Shown: piece by piece, positions 1 through 7,262 of the stretch | Position numbering within the stretch: position 1 is the stretch's first letter | Layout of the letters: each line of letters begins with the position of its first letter | Assembly (NCBI GenBank): GCA_964535155.1 | Contig: CAZHSR010000023.1 | Coordinates: forward strand, 1 to 14,304 | Source of the DNA: JAGPFW01 sp964535155 | GTDB lineage: Bacteria; Patescibacteriota; WWE3; UBA101185; UBA10185 | Direction of reading: 5' to 3' | DNA: 14,304 nt | Translations under genes and position numbers: made by a program | Notes under the pieces: model-generated | What the model saw: the letters and a program-made list of their open reading frames with translations, nothing else | What the model was told of the DNA's origin: nothing | Database searches by the model: none

Positions 1-2926
1 CTACGGTGTGGAGGAGGGAGGTGGGGGCGGTGGTGCCGATTCCGACGTTACCAGATTTAATAACCAACCATTGGTTAGTTGCCCCAGAGCCAATCCCAAG
101 GTAGTTCTGAATGTTATACCAACCAATTGCAACTTTTTGGGTATCTTGGTTACTAAAGTTTATGCCAGTATATCCATAGTTAGACCCTGAACCAGGGTTG
201 TCAAGCCTAATATAAGAGTACTCCGAGATTGTATTATTCTTGAAAATTGCTAGAGCTTGGGTTACTGCGGGATTGCCTCTGACATGCAGGGGTACCTCTG
301 GAGCCGTAGTCCCAATCCCCACATTCCCCAAAACCCAAGAAACCCCCTCACCATTTACCCGCAAATTCCCTCCAGCTGTTATGTGACTTGTTACACCTAA
401 AGTACTAGAAAGAGTGGTAGCCCCGCTTACCTCAAGTGTAGAAAAAAGGTTAGTTCCGCCCGTGACGCTAAGAGAATCCGCGAGAGTAGCAGCTCCTGTT
501 AAATTAAGTGTATTTCCAAGTGTAACTGCTCCAGTTATATTTGCTGTTCCTACTAAGTCCAATTTATAAATTGGATTTGTTGTTCCAATTCCAATGTTTC
601 CATTGTCATATATTGTTGAATTTTGTATTTCATATTCACCGCCCCATTTTGCAATGTAATTTGCAGTTCCAGTTCCTCCCAGATTTGTCCCAACTCCACT
701 ACAATTTCCTGTTGCTAAACAAATTTCTCCAGTGCTATTGGGAAATGTCCATGTTCTATCCAAAGTAAGTTCATTACTTGTTATGGTTCCTGTATTACTT
801 GATGCTGATAAGACAGGGGATATGGCAATGGGATCGGTTCCAATTGGAGATACGGTAAAGATGCCACTTGTAGCAGATTGTCCTATTACGACATTGCCTG
901 TGTTGTCAATTTTAAAGTAATCTATAGTTCCTGCGTAATTTTTAACTGAAAATATATCGGTTGTTCCTCCATTTGCTTGTCTAATTACTAGTCCTGTTGC
1001 GGAGGCATTTGTAGGTGTTATGGTTTGAGTTGAGCCCGGGTCATTTACTAAACAGTTTGTGCAAAATCCGCTTTCTCCTCCTGTAAGGGATGCCCATGTT
1101 GGTAGTCCTGCTGATATAACCAAAACTTGATTTTCCCCACCAGCACCTAATGAGCTTAATGTGTTCTCTGCTGATGCTATAAGTAAATCTCCTTGTGTCA
1201 ATGTTGAGATTCCTGTACCACCCCTACTTATTGGAAGTGTGCCTGTTAAATATGCTGAGGTACCCAAGTTTATATTTGTAGCAGAAAGTACGCCTCCTGT
1301 AGTTGTATGCACTATCCCTTCTGATAGAGAGCTAAAAGTAATTGCCCCTGAAGATGTAAGCCCTGTTGCACCCGTTATGGGACCTGTCTCCATAATTCCA
1401 CCAAAAGAATTTGAAATTCCATTTTGAGTTATGAGTATTTCCTGTATTGTGGCTTGCCCTGTGATGTTGATATTCCCAGTTATATCAAGAGCGTAATTCC
1501 CTGGGGAACTGGTCCCTATGCCAACTCTGCCTGTGTCAGTTATGACAAAAAGCTCATTATTTGATGGGTATATATTTGCTGCAGTTTCATTTCTTATCCA
1601 AAGCCCAGACTCTCCCGATATAATTTGATATATTGTTTGGTCCAAGGTACTTATAGAGTCTGTTAGTGTTTGTCCTGATGTGACATATTCTCCTGATGTA
1701 TATATTCTTGTTCCAATGCTGTTTATCCAAGTTGGTATTCCTCCTGATACTGTTAAAACATAATTATTTGGTCCTATTGCAAGATTTGCAGGTGTATTTC
1801 CTGCGGAGGCATATATTAGATCGCCTGTTGAATAGGAAGAAAGCCCTGTTCCACCGTATTCCACATCAATTGCATCTGCTTCCCAAGTGCCAGTCTCAAT
1901 AGTGCCGAGCTCGGTAATTTGAGTTGTGTCAAGGTCCGCCAAACTTCCACTAATAATTTCTCCGCCGTCTATATAAAGTAAATTCCCGTCATCCCCTTCA
2001 ATTGTGCCTAGTGCCAAACCTCCAATAGAATTAACGGTTATGTTTGAAAGCGTTCCTGTGGCGTCACCAAAAAGCTCTAAAGTATTTTCCAAAGTGCTTT
2101 TAGTTGTTTCATCAATTGTTAACAAATTATTAATTCCTCCTGGGGCGGTGAAAGTGACATTTGTAGTTGTAAGACCTGCGTTAAAAGTTGCAGCACCGTT
2201 TACTACAAATATGTCATCTGCTGTCAATGATTTAAAGGCTACTGTTGGAACATTAAATTCCACCTGATATTCTGGATTTCTTGTTCTAACACCTAAAACA
2301 GTCGCCATCATTTGTTTTTCCGTTGGTTGGGAAAAAGGTTCTATTTCCTTAATCCTTATATTTAAGGCACTGGCAATTTTTCTCCCAGTTCTTTCGAATG
2401 CTGGGGATATTTTATTGATAACGGCTTTTTTGGTTGGGTAGGGGAGTAGCATTGCTGTTGAGAAAGCCATTAAAAGAAATGATGCGGTAAGAAATCCTAT
2501 GGAGGCAAATCTAGGGAATAAGGTATTTGTGTTGTTTCTGGAGGTTGCTTTATGACTCTCTATGACATTTGTTAACCTGTGGGATGCGGGGGTTTCTCTT
2601 GTCATGCGGTCATTTGATAAGGTTTTCTTCTCGCTAGAGTCCCTATTAGAAATGGCATTAGTATTGGCTATTTCTTTCTTTTCCAATTTCTTTAGCTTTT
2701 TCTCCTCTGTTTCCTTTTCCAAAAGCGCCTTTATGTTACATACTTCCGCTTCATTGTAGGATCTTCGATTATTTTTATCTCTTTTTGAGGTAATTTTTCC
2801 CTCACTTTCTAGGCGGCGCAAACTGGTGGGGGAGATTTTAAGAATATTGGCAGTTTCAGTTACACCTAAAGTGTATTCTTGATTTGCATAGTTTGCTTTT
2901 GAGTTTTGGGCAGGTACATCTTGCAT
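1..2926 (-). CDS. Giant surface protein with MerR-like head, TM helix and tail-fibre-like repeats (C-terminus cut)
   Basis: One frame stays open from an ATG at 2926 to the window edge: 975 codons, no stop. Residues 18-72 look like a MerR/excisionase helix-turn-helix (TLGVTETANILKISPTSLRR, then a wing and a SYNEAEV segment as in HTH_17 domains). Residues 66-100 are Lys/Glu-rich and probably helical. Residues about 140-162 form one hydrophobic span. The rest is Gly/Thr/Asn/Ser-rich, with two GGTG-x-S...GDL modules (near 358 and 569), two Cys-containing stretches, a KLDLVGTANITGAVTLGNT-type ladder, and GIGT motifs near 465, 776, 865 and 959. Such sequence is typical of tail-fibre or adhesin-like surface proteins. 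I infer a cytoplasmic DNA-binding head, one membrane crossing and a very long outer part. No Shine-Dalgarno precedes the ATG. The frame and domain order are secure; the function is not. Confidence 0.85.
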   Translation of the reverse strand, partial: MQDVPAQNSKANYANQEYTLGVTETANILKISPTSLRRLESEGKITSKRDKNNRRSYNEAEVCNIKALLEKETEEKKLKKLEKKEIANTNAISNRDSSEKKTLSNDRMTRETPASHRLTNVIESHKATSRNNTNTLFPRFASIGFLTASFLLMAFSTAMLLPYPTKKAVINKISPAFERTGRKIASALNIRIKEIEPFSQPTEKQMMATVLGVRTRNPEYQVEFNVPTVAFKSLTADDIFVVNGAATFNAGLTTTNVTFTAPGGINNLLTIDETTKSTLENTLELFGDATGTLSNITVNSIGGLALGTIEGDDGNLLYIDGGEIISGSLADLDTTQITELGTIETGTWEADAIDVEYGGTGLSSYSTGDLIYASAGNTPANLAIGPNNYVLTVSGGIPTWINSIGTRIYTSGEYVTSGQTLTDSISTLDQTIYQIISGESGLWIRNETAANIYPSNNELFVITDTGRVGIGTSSPGNYALDITGNINITGQATIQEILITQNGISNSFGGIMETGPITGATGLTSSGAITFSSLSEGIVHTTTGGVLSATNINLGTSAYLTGTLPISRGGTGISTLTQGDLLIASAENTLSSLGAGGENQVLVISAGLPTWASLTGGESGFCTNCLVNDPGSTQTITPTNASATGLVIRQANGGTTDIFSVKNYAGTIDYFKIDNTGNVVIGQSATSGIFTVSPIGTDPIAISPVLSASSNTGTITSNELTLDRTWTFPNSTGEICLATGNCSGVGTNLGGTGTANYIAKWGGEYEIQNSTIYDNGNIGIGTTNPIYKLDLVGTANITGAVTLGNTLNLTGAATLADSLSVTGGTNLFSTLEVSGATTLSSTLGVTSHITAGGNLRVNGEGVSWVLGNVGIGTTAPEVPLHVRGNPAVTQALAIFKNNTISEYSYIRLDNPGSGSNYGYTGINFSNQDTQKVAIGWYNIQNYLGIGSGATNQWLVIKSGNVGIGTTAPTSLLHTV

Positions 2927-2944
2927 ATTGATTTGTTCAATCTG

Positions 2945-2976
2945 CTACCAAAAACTTTTGTTATAAGATTTGGTAG
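2945..2976 (-). promoter_or_regulatory. Inverted repeat in the 5' leader of the surface-protein gene
   Basis: CTACCAAA (2945-2952) and TTTGGTAG (2969-2976) form an 8-bp perfect dyad with a 16-base loop, right at the predicted 5' end of the transcript and 19 bases before the ATG. No T-run follows, so it is not an intrinsic terminator. It may stabilise the mRNA 5' end, or be an operator, possibly for the gene's own helix-turn-helix head (speculative). Confidence 0.4.
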
Positions 2977-2984
2977 ATAAATAA

Positions 2985-3012
2985 ATCTTACACAATTCTA
3001 AAAAGATGTCAA
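2985..3012 (-). promoter_or_regulatory. Promoter of the surface-protein gene
   Basis: On the minus strand a perfect TTGACA (3012-3007) is followed after 16 bases by TAAGAT (2990-2985). Transcription would start near 2978, giving a 5' leader of about 52 bases. This is the only sigma70-like pair I see in the 138-base gap between the two minus-strand genes. Confidence 0.55.
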
Positions 3013-3064
3013 AGAATTCATGTATTTTTTAGAAGAAAATTATGCTGTTCTGTAGAGATTTATT

Positions 3065-4228
3065 CTACCTTATGCTTATTGTGTATAAATCACTTTGGTT
3101 TTCTGTTCTAAATGAAGTGAGCACAATAATTTTATCTCCTCCTGGGGCACTAAAAACATTGTTTGAGTAAATTTTGTTGTTATAAATTTCCGTCTTATTT
3201 GTACCGTCAATCCTAACAAGCGAAATGGTTCCAGTGTTTTCTTGTGGTTCTTCACTGGTTCTTTCCAGCATCACCAGGTGGAAGCTGTCGGCAAACCATG
3301 AAAATTGAGGTTGGGTGTCTTGATTTTTTACAGATAGGACAAGTGTGTCAATTTGTTCTCCTATGGGAAGGGGATTTTCCATGTTGTACACTCTGTACTC
3401 AATTTCCCCTTCCGAGCTTTCGTTTTGGTATAAAAACTTCTTTCCATCAGGTGACCAAATAGTACTAGTATCAACTGCATATTCCTTTATTTTTGCTTCC
3501 ATTTCTTGCTTTTCCAGTAGAGCCGTTCTCTTTTCCAACAAAGTTTCCTCCCAGTTTTCCATGATTTCTGCCCATTCTTGTGTAGATCTGGCAGTTTTTG
3601 TCGTTAAATCTGCCAAGTAATAATTATTTTCTGCTTGTTGGATAAGCAATTGTTTTTCATCTGGCGACCAAATTATGTTTAATCCTTCTGAAAATTTTAT
3701 ATAAGAAGTGTCCTCCAAAACAACCGAAGGGGTGGAGCTGAATATGTTTAACCTTGCCGAAGTTAATGGCAAAACCCAAACTCCTGGTTCTTCATCGTCT
3801 TGGGAGAAATACGCAATAGCACTTAAAGAGGGAGAAATGGCAGGATTTGTCGCTCCTGTTTGTGTCAATGGTTCAATTCTGGGTGTCTTTGACACTAAAA
3901 TGGCTGTAATGTCAGTAACAAGTTCTGGAAAAACTTCTATATTTTTCTCCCAAGTAGTAAATCCGCTTTTAATAATTCTTAAATTATATTTACCTGGAAC
4001 AATTCCTCCAATTGTGGAGTTGGTTGCGGCGACCATCTCTTCGTTTAAGTACACAGTGGAACCTTCTGGGATAGATTTGGCATTAATCATGCCTGTAATT
4101 GACACTCCTACTGGTTCTTCTGGCTCCTTTTCCAGTCTATATCCTGCCGTGTATAAATAAAGACCTGCACTTACTAACAATATTATTAATGTCGTGACTA
4201 TTCCTTTAAGGATATATTTTTTACTCAT
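3065..4228 (-). CDS. Membrane-anchored PEGA-domain protein with TolB/WD40-like propeller
   Basis: 387 residues. Residues about 8-28 are a hydrophobic N-terminal anchor or uncleaved signal. Residues about 43-112 match a PEGA domain (SIPEGSTVYLNEE, then PGKYNLRIIKSGF), a small beta domain found in exported proteins. The remainder carries repeated blades of the PD40/TolB type: IWSPDEKQLLI near 190, IWSPDGKKFLY near 258, and a later SWFADSFHLVM blade. A charged helical insertion (about 218-250, Glu/Lys-rich) separates the blades. I infer an extracytoplasmic scaffold or cell-envelope protein; no catalytic residues are evident. It lies upstream of the surface-protein gene on the same strand, but that gene has its own promoter. 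The ATG at 4228 has no Shine-Dalgarno, and an extended -10 sits 9 bases upstream. Confidence 0.8.
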   Translation of the reverse strand: MSKKYILKGIVTTLIILLVSAGLYLYTAGYRLEKEPEEPVGVSITGMINAKSIPEGSTVYLNEEMVAATNSTIGGIVPGKYNLRIIKSGFTTWEKNIEVFPELVTDITAILVSKTPRIEPLTQTGATNPAISPSLSAIAYFSQDDEEPGVWVLPLTSARLNIFSSTPSVVLEDTSYIKFSEGLNIIWSPDEKQLLIQQAENNYYLADLTTKTARSTQEWAEIMENWEETLLEKRTALLEKQEMEAKIKEYAVDTSTIWSPDGKKFLYQNESSEGEIEYRVYNMENPLPIGEQIDTLVLSVKNQDTQPQFSWFADSFHLVMLERTSEEPQENTGTISLVRIDGTNKTEIYNNKIYSNNVFSAPGGDKIIVLTSFRTENQSDLYTISIR

Positions 4229-4237
4229 ATTGTAGGT

Positions 4238-4243
4238 ATTCTA
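4238..4243 (-). promoter_or_regulatory. Extended -10 for the PEGA-protein gene
   Basis: The minus strand reads TG-A-TAGAAT (4246-4238), an extended -10, ending 9 bases before the ATG at 4228, so the predicted leader is only about 3 bases. I see no good -35. It lies in the 70-base divergent gap shared with mreB. Confidence 0.4.
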
Positions 4244-4286
4244 TCATTTAGTGTAGTTTTTTCAGAATCTTTATGTCTTTGTGTTA

Positions 4287-4292
4287 TATAAT
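4287..4292 (+). promoter_or_regulatory. mreB -10 box, predicted leaderless start
   Basis: A perfect TATAAT ends six bases before the ATG at 4299, so transcription should begin at or next to the start codon. No convincing -35 is visible. The box falls inside the longer GTG-initiated frame from 4281, which argues that the GTG is not the true start. Confidence 0.55.
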
Positions 4293-4298
4293 TCTCAC

Positions 4299-5321
4299 AT
4301 GTTAAGCAATAAAGTTTGTATAGATCTTGGAACCACAAGGACACGGGTATCTGTAAGAGGTAAGTCAAATTTAGTGGAAGAGCCTACTGTTGTGGCAGTA
4401 TCTCAGGATTCTTCTCAAAATTATTCGGGGGATTCATTTGACATTTTAGCAATAGGAAAGCAAGCCCAAGATATGCTAGGCCGTTCCCCTGAAGACATTA
4501 TCCCAATAAAACCGCTTAAAAACGGTGTGATTGCCGAATATAATATTGCCGAGGTATTTTTAAAAAACCTGCTGTCCAGATCTTTGGGTAGAACTTTTTT
4601 AAAGCCTGACATACTTTTGTCCGTACCTTCGGGGGCAACTTCGGTGGAGTCGCGAGCTGTGTTAGATGTGGCATACAATGTCGGTGCCAAAAGTGCTTAT
4701 TTAATACCTAGCCCTTTAGCCGCTTCAATTGGAGCAGGTCTGCCTGTTTCTCAGCCTTCTGGAAACATTATTGTAAGTATGGGTGGGGGAATAACAGAAA
4801 CGGCAGTTGTGTCACTTTATGGCATAGTTGCTCAAGGGAGTTTACGCCTTGGGGGGGAAGATTTGACACAAAGTATCATAGCTCATATTAGGCGAAAATA
4901 TGGCTTGGTTATAGGGGAAGGTACCGCAGAAGATGTGAAAATTAAAATAGGTGACGCTTTGGCTCTTTCGGATGAGATTTTGGAAGTAAAAGGCCGTGAT
5001 TCTATAACAGGATTCCCCAGAATTGCAGAGATTTCTTCTAAGGAAGTAAATGAAGACTTGCAAACCGATTTACAAAGAATTGCTTGTTCTATAAAGGATG
5101 TGCTAGAAAAGACGCCCCCTGAATTGTCTTCTGATGTCCTAGATAAGGGAATAGTGTTGTGTGGTGGTTCGTCCCTGATGAAAAATGTTGACAAATATAT
5201 CTCAGAATACATTGGAGTTCCAGTTCATGTTGCTGAAAGCCCCACAGAATGTACTATCAAGGGGTTACAGGTAGTGCTAGAGCATTTAGATAAGTTTTCA
5301 AAAGTAATGATAAGACATTAA
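4299..5321 (+). CDS. mreB: MreB-like actin homologue with substituted ATPase residues
   Basis: 340 residues from the ATG at 4299. The fold is clear: phosphate-1 loop CIDLGTTRTRV (residues 7-17), a VPSGATSVESRAV segment (about 109-121), IGAGLPV (144-150), phosphate-2 loop MGGGITETAV (from 161), LRLGGEDL, and the adenosine loop GIVLCGGSSLM. Length and order match MreB, which forms membrane-bound filaments that guide cell-wall synthesis. Two positions are unusual. The Glu-Pro of the family EPMAAAIGAG motif is Ser-Pro here (Ser138), and the Asp of VDIGGG is Ser (Ser160). Both were read directly from the DNA (AGC at 4710, AGT at 4776). Asp9 of phosphate-1 is kept. In the family these two residues serve hydrolysis and metal/nucleotide contacts, so ATPase activity may be reduced. 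I chose the 4299 start because the protein then begins like other MreBs. The TagA/WecG gene follows by 4 bases. Confidence 0.88.
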   Translation: MLSNKVCIDLGTTRTRVSVRGKSNLVEEPTVVAVSQDSSQNYSGDSFDILAIGKQAQDMLGRSPEDIIPIKPLKNGVIAEYNIAEVFLKNLLSRSLGRTFLKPDILLSVPSGATSVESRAVLDVAYNVGAKSAYLIPSPLAASIGAGLPVSQPSGNIIVSMGGGITETAVVSLYGIVAQGSLRLGGEDLTQSIIAHIRRKYGLVIGEGTAEDVKIKIGDALALSDEILEVKGRDSITGFPRIAEISSKEVNEDLQTDLQRIACSIKDVLEKTPPELSSDVLDKGIVLCGGSSLMKNVDKYISEYIGVPVHVAESPTECTIKGLQVVLEHLDKFSKVMIRH

Positions 5322-5325
5322 ATAT

Positions 5326-6156
5326 ATGTACAATTCAAGACAAATACTGAACATTAGGGTGGACTTTCTTAACAAGGATGAGGTGTTGTCTAGGATTGAT
5401 GGGCTATTATCCAAGGGGATGCCTGAAATTTCCCCCCAAATCTTATGTACTACAAATCCAGAATTTATTTTAGCAGCACAAAAGGATCCTGAATTTGCGG
5501 ATATAATAAACAATTCCTTTTTGTCTGTTCCCGATGGAGTAGGGGTTTTGTATGCCAAATTGTTTTTGGATATAGTCCGAGGGATTATCCCTCACACTAT
5601 ATTCCCCCAAAGAGTGTCAGGTGCTGACTTAATATATGACTGTTGTTCCCTTGCCGAATCCAAAGGTTATAATGTCTTCCTTTTAGGGGGTTGGCCAACT
5701 GATTTTTGGGGAAGGCCTTTAAAAAATCCTGGATTTGATCTTGCTACTGAAGCCGCTAACTCCCTGAAAGAGAAGTATCCTAATTTAAATATTATTGGCA
5801 GTACTTCCAAGTTTGGACCGAATACCTCGGATGATGCAGAAACACTGAAATATATACAAGAACAGATGAAAATTCACGGTGTTTCTCACATTGACATGCT
5901 ATTTGTATGTTATGGACATTCAAAGCAGGAAAAATGGCTCCAAAGAAATATGTCTTTTATACCCGCAAAGCTAGGCTTGGGTCTTGGGGGTACATTTGAC
6001 TTTGTTTCAGGAAGAAAATCTAGGGCACCCTTATGGTTACAAAAAATGCATTTAGAGTGGCTATATCGCCTAATTACACAACCTTGGCGTATAAAAAGAG
6101 TCCTTAAATCCACAGTGTACTTTATGTCATATCTTGTATACAAAGCACTTAATTAG
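5326..6156 (+). CDS. TagA/WecG/CpsF family (GT26) glycosyltransferase
   Basis: 276 residues, the usual family length or slightly more. Family motifs in order: TTNPEFIL (about 43-50), VPDGVGVLYA (about 68-77, containing the Asp considered catalytic in TagA), RVSGADL, FLLGGWP, GHSKQEKW, GGTFDFVSGRKSRAP, and a basic C-terminal tail WLYRLITQPWRIKR. The family transfers N-acetylmannosamine or a related sugar to a lipid-linked acceptor during wall teichoic acid, enterobacterial common antigen or capsule synthesis at the inner membrane face. The exact sugar cannot be read here. The start lies 4 bases after mreB with no Shine-Dalgarno, so it is probably co-transcribed and translationally coupled. Between the Asp motif and RVSGADL the protein looks several residues longer than usual (VRGIIPHTIF), and this insert coincides with a palindrome of the REP type (5579-5593). 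Confidence 0.88.
   Translation: MYNSRQILNIRVDFLNKDEVLSRIDGLLSKGMPEISPQILCTTNPEFILAAQKDPEFADIINNSFLSVPDGVGVLYAKLFLDIVRGIIPHTIFPQRVSGADLIYDCCSLAESKGYNVFLLGGWPTDFWGRPLKNPGFDLATEAANSLKEKYPNLNIIGSTSKFGPNTSDDAETLKYIQEQMKIHGVSHIDMLFVCYGHSKQEKWLQRNMSFIPAKLGLGLGGTFDFVSGRKSRAPLWLQKMHLEWLYRLITQPWRIKRVLKSTVYFMSYLVYKALN
5579..5593 (+). repeat. REP-like palindrome inside the TagA/WecG gene
   Basis: GAGGGATTATCCCTC is a perfect palindrome around one central base and a variant of the AAGGATWATCCTT repeat. With its right flank (CACACTATA) it matches the minus strand of the copy at 14014-13993 at about 20 of 22 positions. It encodes Arg-Gly-Ile-Ile-Pro-His in an apparent insert relative to the family. Confidence 0.55.
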
Positions 6157-6163
6157 TAAATCA

Positions 6164-6192
6164 TTGACACACATATTCACCCTATGTACTAT
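6164..6192 (+). promoter_or_regulatory. Promoter of the helix-turn-helix gene, predicted leaderless
   Basis: A perfect TTGACA (6164-6169), 17 bases, then TACTAT (6187-6192). The -10 ends six bases before the ATG at 6199. A well-formed sigma70-type promoter with essentially no 5' untranslated region. Confidence 0.75.
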
Positions 6193-6198
6193 TAAAAT

Positions 6199-7161
6199 AT
6201 GAATTTAGAAGAAAAATTATATACTTCCACCGAAGTAGCAAAAATATTAGGTGTGAGCCTAAGATCCGTATATCGTTATTTGGACCAAGGTAAACTTGAC
6301 GCAGAGATAAAGACTGCCACAGGGAGACTAAGGTTCACAAAAAAGGACATATTAACCTTTTTGTATCCAGAAGGTGACATTGATCCCAAGGTAGTAGAAA
6401 CTCATTTTTCGCGTGTAAGCGAGAAAAAAGATTCTATGGCAGTATCCTCTGAGGAAAAAACTCCTGAACAGGAACCTGAAACAGAAGAGGCCCTAGTTCC
6501 AACTCCAGTTCCAACTCCAACTGCGGCGCCCGCCCCTTCCACTACTAAGGTAGTAGAAGAAGAACCCAAAAAAGTAGAGGAACCAGAAGAAGAGGCTGAA
6601 ATAGACTGGCTATCCAAATTTAGAGCCGCCGCTAAAGAGTATTCCATGGAAAAAGAGGAGGTTGCCCCTGTTGCTCCCGCGGAAGAAGTTGCCCCTAGAC
6701 AATCCGTAGCCGAAGCCCCCATAGCTAAAGCCGAATCCCTAAGTTCCTTAAGCGGCGCCTCGGAAGACGAATCCGCACCAAAAATTTCCCATGCTTACTA
6801 CAAAAGTAATTTAGGAGGACTAAAAGAAATAGCGCAAAACATAGACAAAGTGGCCCGAAAATCCGCTGTGGACTACGCTTTCACCCTGTACGCAGGCCTT
6901 TCCCTGGAAAAGCCCCTTAAAAAGCCTTTTTCAGTTTTGCATGTTTATTTAAATCCCTCTACCGAAGAACTTTTCCAGAAAATGTTGCAGCTTGAGGAAA
7001 CAAATGAGGTTAATGCCCAACTTTGCGTAATGTTTCCACAATCATCCGCTGTTTTTGCAAACAAAGTGGAAAAGCATGGACTTTATGTTGTAGATCCAGC
7101 TCAGATGCAACAGGATTTTGAGGACATGGGCTTATCCGAAGAGTTAGCAGATATACTTTAA
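6199..7161 (+). CDS. Helix-turn-helix (MerR/excisionase-like) protein with disordered linker and unknown C-terminal domain
   Basis: 320 residues. Residues 8-56 form an HTH_17-type winged helix (YTSTEVAKILGVSLRSVYRY, then RLRFTKKDILTFL), as in excisionases and MerR-type heads. Residues about 70-195 are rich in Pro, Glu, Ala and Val with repeats such as VPTPVPTPTAAPAP and are probably disordered. Residues about 196-320 form a compact domain I do not recognise, with alternating helices and strands (KPFSVLHVYLNP, ELFQKMLQLEE, AQLCVMFPQSSAVFANKV, HGLYVVDPAQM). I see no catalytic motif. It has its own promoter and stands alone between tagA/wecG and the glycogen genes. Likely a DNA-binding regulator or nucleoid-associated protein; the target is unknown. 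Confidence 0.8.
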   Translation: MNLEEKLYTSTEVAKILGVSLRSVYRYLDQGKLDAEIKTATGRLRFTKKDILTFLYPEGDIDPKVVETHFSRVSEKKDSMAVSSEEKTPEQEPETEEALVPTPVPTPTAAPAPSTTKVVEEEPKKVEEPEEEAEIDWLSKFRAAAKEYSMEKEEVAPVAPAEEVAPRQSVAEAPIAKAESLSSLSGASEDESAPKISHAYYKSNLGGLKEIAQNIDKVARKSAVDYAFTLYAGLSLEKPLKKPFSVLHVYLNPSTEELFQKMLQLEETNEVNAQLCVMFPQSSAVFANKVEKHGLYVVDPAQMQQDFEDMGLSEELADIL

Positions 7162-7195
7162 CTTTACTTTTTAAGGTAGTTAAATGGGGTACATG

Positions 7196-7260
7196 AGGGA
7201 TTGTTCCAGATTGTAATCTGTGGTTATACGCCCAGACTAGCAAAGTATGGTACAATCCCT
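7196..7260 (+). promoter_or_regulatory. Nested inverted repeats and -10 of the first glycogen synthase gene
   Basis: An outer pair AGGGATTGT (7196-7204) / ACAATCCCT (7252-7260) encloses an inner dyad CAGATT-GT-AATCTG (7207-7220). The right outer arm contains the extended -10 TGG-TACAAT (7248-7256), which ends six bases before the ATG at 7263. No clear -35 is present, so the promoter may need an activator; the inner dyad is a candidate operator. The rest of the 101-base gap shows nothing else. Confidence 0.5.
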
Positions 7261-7262
7261 TC

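Noticed and set aside
8..2759. Several plus-strand open frames of 60-90 codons
   Set aside because: They lie wholly inside the 975-codon minus-strand frame, have skewed composition, and resemble no protein family. They are shadows of the surface-protein gene.
3052..3068. Terminator after the PEGA-protein gene (GTAGA / TCTAC)
   Set aside because: Only a 5-bp AT-rich stem overlapping the stop codon, with no adjacent T-run on the minus strand.
3244..4160. Plus-strand frames opposite the PEGA protein
   Set aside because: The minus strand encodes recognisable PEGA and propeller motifs throughout; the plus frames have none.
4281..4298. GTG start for mreB six codons upstream
   Set aside because: The -10 box TATAAT lies within these codons, and starting at the ATG 4299 gives a normal MreB N-terminus.
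7196..7260. tRNA or tRNA-like gene between the outer arms
   Set aside because: Neither strand shows a T-arm GGTTCRANNCC or plausible D and anticodon arms; the dyads fit a promoter region better.
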